From Melastoma dodecandrum (taxonomy: Eukaryota; Streptophyta; Magnoliopsida; Myrtales; Melastomataceae), in the NCBI GenBank assembly GCA_029817715.1, contig JARUPY010000371.1, forward strand, positions 186,001 through 250,000: a stretch of DNA of 64,000 nucleotides, in the 5' to 3' direction. Of this stretch, positions 60,870 through 64,000 are shown in pieces. The number at the start of each line of letters is the position of its first letter. Position 1 is the first letter of the stretch. A model generated the notes under the pieces. It searched no databases and was not told the origin of the DNA. It saw nothing but the letters and a program-made list of their open reading frames with translations. The position numbers were made by a program, and so were the translations under genes.

Positions 60870-61229
60870 ATGGGGCTGACCTGGATCAGCGAATCCGACC
60901 GGCTTCCGCGCATCGGTCAGCCCGTCTTGTTCGCGGCACCAAGGCAGCACGGCGACTTCTGGGATGTAGATGTCGCATGCATTCTGGCGAGCCACGAAGG
61001 CGTTGTAGCAAAGCCGATCCACGCGGGCGACCGCTGGGCTGTCGACTACTGGTGGGGGCGCGGAAGGTCGCGCGAAGATATCTGCCTTGTGACAGGGAAC
61101 GGCTGGTGGGCCTCATTGACCGAAATCAACCTACCGCCACATGCCGATCATCGACATGAACGCGGCTACGACTTTATTGCGCAAGTCGGCGATGCTTTTG
61201 TCGCAATGCGGAGCGAAACCGAACTTTAA
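60870..61229 (+). CDS. Unknown protein, 119 aa
   Basis: GGAG seven bases before the ATG. MGLTWISESDRLPRIGQPVL is reminiscent of DUF551-type small phage proteins, which begin W-x(5)-P-x(2)-G-x(2)-V/L. Follows the CCA enzyme by 12 bases. Confidence 0.65.
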   Translation: MGLTWISESDRLPRIGQPVLFAAPRQHGDFWDVDVACILASHEGVVAKPIHAGDRWAVDYWWGRGRSREDICLVTGNGWWASLTEINLPPHADHRHERGYDFIAQVGDAFVAMRSETEL

Positions 61230-61597
61230 GCGGGAGCCGCTTGGTTCAGGATCGCCTTGATATCGTCGACCATCTTCGTGTGGTGGACGACATCGTCGAA
61301 ATGAGTCTTGAGCAGCGCGAGGCTGATCTGCTCGCGCTCGGCAATGAGCTTGGCGATCGCCGCCAGCTTGCCCTCGGCGGTCGCGAGGCGCTGAACCATC
61401 TCGACACTGTCGTCGGTGATCTCCTGCATAGCATCGGCCACGCCGATGAGCCTAGCAGCCTTCTGGGCGGCTTCCTCGCGCTGATCGGCGCCTGCGTTCA
61501 TGTCGGTCGCCAAGGCCGTCCAGCCCTCGCCTAGGCGTCTGCAAATGCCTATGATCTGCGATGCGACTGCGCGGATATCGTCATTGGCCACTGTCAT
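61226..61597 (-). CDS. Helical protein, 123 aa
   Basis: Nearly all helical, Ala-rich, with no cysteine-based site; the ATG overlaps the upstream stop. The last gene of a minus-strand operon that includes the rIIB-like gene. Confidence 0.65.
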   Translation of the reverse strand: MTVANDDIRAVASQIIGICRRLGEGWTALATDMNAGADQREEAAQKAARLIGVADAMQEITDDSVEMVQRLATAEGKLAAIAKLIAEREQISLALLKTHFDDVVHHTKMVDDIKAILNQAAPA

Positions 61598-62097
61598 CAG
61601 GTCTTCCCGTAGCGATCCCGAACGGCTTCCTTGAATGCTTCGAAGCCTTCCGCAATGACGATGTCTGTCTTGTTCCAGTGGCTACCTTCGGTGATGTCGC
61701 GAACCACCAGCTCGGTCTGAACGCGAAGATCGAAAGCACGTGCGTACTCGGGATCGAAGCCGAGAATCAGAGTGTCGATATCGGCGTTCTCGGCCCGATC
61801 GAGCATCTTCCCGTATTCAAGAAGCGTGATCGGGCAGATGCTCTCCTTCGGGAACCAGAAGATAACGTGATTCACGACCGCGAGCGCATAGTACTCCCAC
61901 TCGATCTGCTTCTTGGCCTCGTCGCCGACCTTGGTCAGACCCTCTGCGCGGCGAGGATTGTAGACGTCCTGGTACCTCGTATCCATCATCTCGGTGATCT
62001 CGGACTGCCAATCGCCGCAGCCGGAAATGCCTCCAGCAATGAAGACCTTCAGCTTAGAACTGGTGAAATCAATAACGTCTGGCGCAGTGTAAAGCAC
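61597..62097 (-). CDS. Nucleoside 2-deoxyribosyltransferase-like protein
   Basis: 166 residues. LKVFIAGGISGCGDWQSEI is the N-terminal strand and glycine loop of this family; IEWEYYALAVVNHVIFWFPK and CPITLLEYGKML add the W-E and Leu-x-E-x-G elements. May act in nucleotide salvage or base modification; substrate unknown. GTG 62097 with AAAGGA five bases upstream. Confidence 0.78.
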   Translation of the reverse strand: MLYTAPDVIDFTSSKLKVFIAGGISGCGDWQSEITEMMDTRYQDVYNPRRAEGLTKVGDEAKKQIEWEYYALAVVNHVIFWFPKESICPITLLEYGKMLDRAENADIDTLILGFDPEYARAFDLRVQTELVVRDITEGSHWNKTDIVIAEGFEAFKEAVRDRYGKT

Positions 62098-62098
62098 G

Positions 62099-62557
62099 TC
62101 AGTCCTTTGCTTCCTGATGTTCTTCGATGAGTGGCCGGACGGCATCCTCGAAGGCGTTGTTGAATTGGACTGCACCGAAGCTGGCCAGTCCGTAGACGAG
62201 CGCCATGACGAATGTGTCCATGAGCTGGTCCAATTGCATGTCCTTCACGGACCAGAAGCGGTCGTCGCGAAGGATGGCGTCGCGATGGTGCTTCACCGTC
62301 TGCGAGACGGCTTCCATGATCCCGGCATCGAGCGCGATCTTGGCCTCGATCTGTGCCTGGACGAATGGGTTGTTCGCCGGGTCGGCGTAGAACTGCATCA
62401 CCTCGTGTTCGGTCGCCGCAGGGTCCCCGAAGTCTCCGCCAAGCTCGGCCATGGCACCTGCGAGCGCCATAGCCGGTGTCGAGGCGGACTGAGCGATCGC
62501 AAGTGCGCGTGCAATGCGATCGCCGTCAGCGAGGCTCTCTGAGCCTTCCTCGTCCAT
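62099..62557 (-). CDS. Unknown protein, 152 aa
   Basis: Helical and acidic (MDEEGSESLADGDRIARALA). Lies between the rIIB-like and deoxyribosyltransferase-like genes in the same operon, with tight spacing. Confidence 0.65.
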   Translation of the reverse strand: MDEEGSESLADGDRIARALAIAQSASTPAMALAGAMAELGGDFGDPAATEHEVMQFYADPANNPFVQAQIEAKIALDAGIMEAVSQTVKHHRDAILRDDRFWSVKDMQLDQLMDTFVMALVYGLASFGAVQFNNAFEDAVRPLIEEHQEAKD

Positions 62558-62558
62558 T

Positions 62559-63995
62559 TTAAGCGGCGACGATCAGCGTGCGACGAGGCACGATGGTGAG
62601 AGTCTTCGCATAGACCTCGGCGACGATCCGTGCGATCTCCTTCAGCTTGGTGAAGTCGTTGATGACGACAACGTCGCCGCATTGCTCGTCTTCATCGGTC
62701 ATCTTGATCGTCGTCGAAACGAACAGGCCGTTCGTCTTGTAGGCATCGATCACTTCGACGATCAGCCAGCCGGAGCGAAGCCGCTCGTTGATCATGTCGA
62801 TATCTTCGAGGGCCTTCTTCGTCTCGTCGGTGTAGAGGCGCCAACTCACCATAGACTCGTCGTAGATGTACTTCGCGGCGCCGATGCCCAGACGGTGGCC
62901 ACCTGCGTGAATCCACATATCCCCGTTCAACGGGTCCTTCGGTGCATCGAATGAGTAGGTGGTGATCGTCGCGGACTGGGCGTCCATATGCGCCCACTCG
63001 TTATCCTCGCCAACGTCGTCGTACGAGAACGTCAGGCCATTGAAGGTCCCACTCGTCGCCGACCTTCGGGTTCTCGTGCGGGAAGGGGCCGTCCGAGCAA
63101 ATCGGCTCGTCGTTGACATCGTCGCAGTCGCCTTCGTCACAGTCGTCGCAGTCATCGTCCTCGTAATCGTTGTCCAGCGTATACCAGTTGACGCTTCTGA
63201 CCTCGCCGATCTCTTCGAGATCGGTGCCGTCGCGCGGAATCTCCTCGGACCAGTCTGTATCACCCGACCACACGGCGCGGGTCGCCAGGATGTCCTCCCG
63301 GTCATCGCCCTCGTATTCACCGATGACCTCGTACTTGCAGCAGCGGGCCTTGGCGTTGTTGTAGTCGGCGGGGATCGACACGACGTCGGCCGGATCGACC
63401 TTCACGATCATGATGCGATCGCCACGGCCGGACGAGCCAAAGTGCGGCAGGTACGTGAACGAGCAGAAATGGTAGCCGTAGGAGCAGGTGCGCGAGGAGT
63501 TGTCGTCGACCTTGTTGCGCGGCATCTCCAGGACCTGACCAACCGAGTTGTCGCAGGTGCCCGAGTGGATGTCCTTGTAGTCAGGGCGGACGCGCTTGTA
63601 GGCGATGATCATGCCATCGTCGGTGATGCCCATCGCGCTCTTCTCGATGAAGCCATAAAGCTCATCGACGGCGCGCTTCGACGGGTTCTTCATGAGGTTT
63701 TCGATGAAGGTCACGTAAGGCTGAATGTTGAAGCCCTCTGCGAGGCCCCACATGATGCGCTCGGCGACAGCGCCGTGAATCTGGTCGCCGTCGAAATAGA
63801 CGCCGTCGTCGCGGATTTCAACGCGCGGCCCTTGGACATGGCCTTGATCGCGGTCTTGGTGTTGGCGAGAGCCGAAACGGTCTTGTGGAGCTGCTCTGCA
63901 AGGAACTCATTGTCCGCGACGCGGGCCGCCTGGATTTCCTTGATCGTCTCCTTGATCTTCTGGAAGCTGACGTGCGTGTCGGTGACGGTGACCAT
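62559..63995 (-). CDS. rIIB: rIIB-like protein (two frame breaks)
   Basis: The central region is a clear match in memory to the T4-type rIIB C-terminal family: VTFIENLMKNPSKRAVDELY, GMIIAYKRVRPDYKDIHSGT, EMPRNKVDD, CSYGYHFCS, ADVVSIPADYNNAKARCCKY. T4 rIIB works with rIIA against lambda-rex exclusion and in lysis timing. The helical N-terminus starts at ATG 63995, five bases from the window edge, and breaks frame near 63830. A second break near 63045 leads into a C-terminal extension of about 160 residues (TFSYDDVGEDNEW to the stop at 62559), longer than in T4. The upstream end cannot be checked. Confidence 0.75.
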
Positions 63996-64000
63996 CTTGC

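Overview
The window is a gene-dense, GC-rich 64 kb piece of a large tailed phage. It looks like the T4 superfamily (contractile-tailed) and probably infects an alphaproteobacterium. The T4-like signs are eleven NNTAAATA late-type promoter boxes set directly in front of genes, a T4 gp30-type ATP-dependent DNA ligase, a rIIB-like protein, small proteins whose N-termini look like prohead-protease targeting peptides, and a large collagen-like tail-fibre block. The host guess rests mainly on the alphaproteobacterial look of the isoleucyl-tRNA synthetase C-terminus and on base composition, so it is an inference. No terminase, capsid, polymerase or rRNA gene is present.

Layout. 1-1945: minus-strand small genes, including three tandem paralogues. 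2034-6663: a leader RNA, two tRNA-like genes, a phage isoleucyl-tRNA synthetase and small genes. 7187-9752: a second leader RNA and an RtcB RNA ligase / PrfH release-factor module. 9841-17835: small genes, predicted internal head proteins, a third leader RNA, Ala/Asn-anticodon/Phe tRNAs, and a 1.3 kb non-coding stretch holding three copies of one structured RNA module. 17889-20106: tandem Y-RNA-like genes, a Ro60 (TROVE) protein and a small helix-turn-helix protein. 20120-27827: mostly unknown small genes with a repressor-like switch near 26.3 kb. 27875-28860: a fourth leader RNA and a tRNA cluster with three proline isoacceptors and a CAU tRNA. 29046-39693: accessory genes (zinc-ribbon repeats, DUF4326, GIY-YIG, RyR domain) and DNA ligase. 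39690-54956: tail fibres, including one gene of about 9 kb. 55364-63995: unknown virion-type genes, a triple-PAS protein, a CCA-adding enzyme, a deoxyribosyltransferase-like protein and the rIIB-like gene.

How the genes may work together. The clear theme is RNA upkeep during infection: extra tRNAs, a synthetase, a CCA-adding enzyme, RtcB with PrfH (known to repair and rescue ribosomes cleaved in the decoding centre), and Ro60 with Y RNAs (known to guide RNA processing and degradation). Four leader RNAs, each with a short ORF and a terminator that competes with an upstream stem, sit near these RNA loci and may coordinate them. This is inference from layout and base pairing.

Quality warning. 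At least sixteen single- or double-base frame breaks cut otherwise intact conserved genes, often at homopolymers. I read most of them as sequence errors, possibly caused by modified DNA, and annotate each such gene as one unit.
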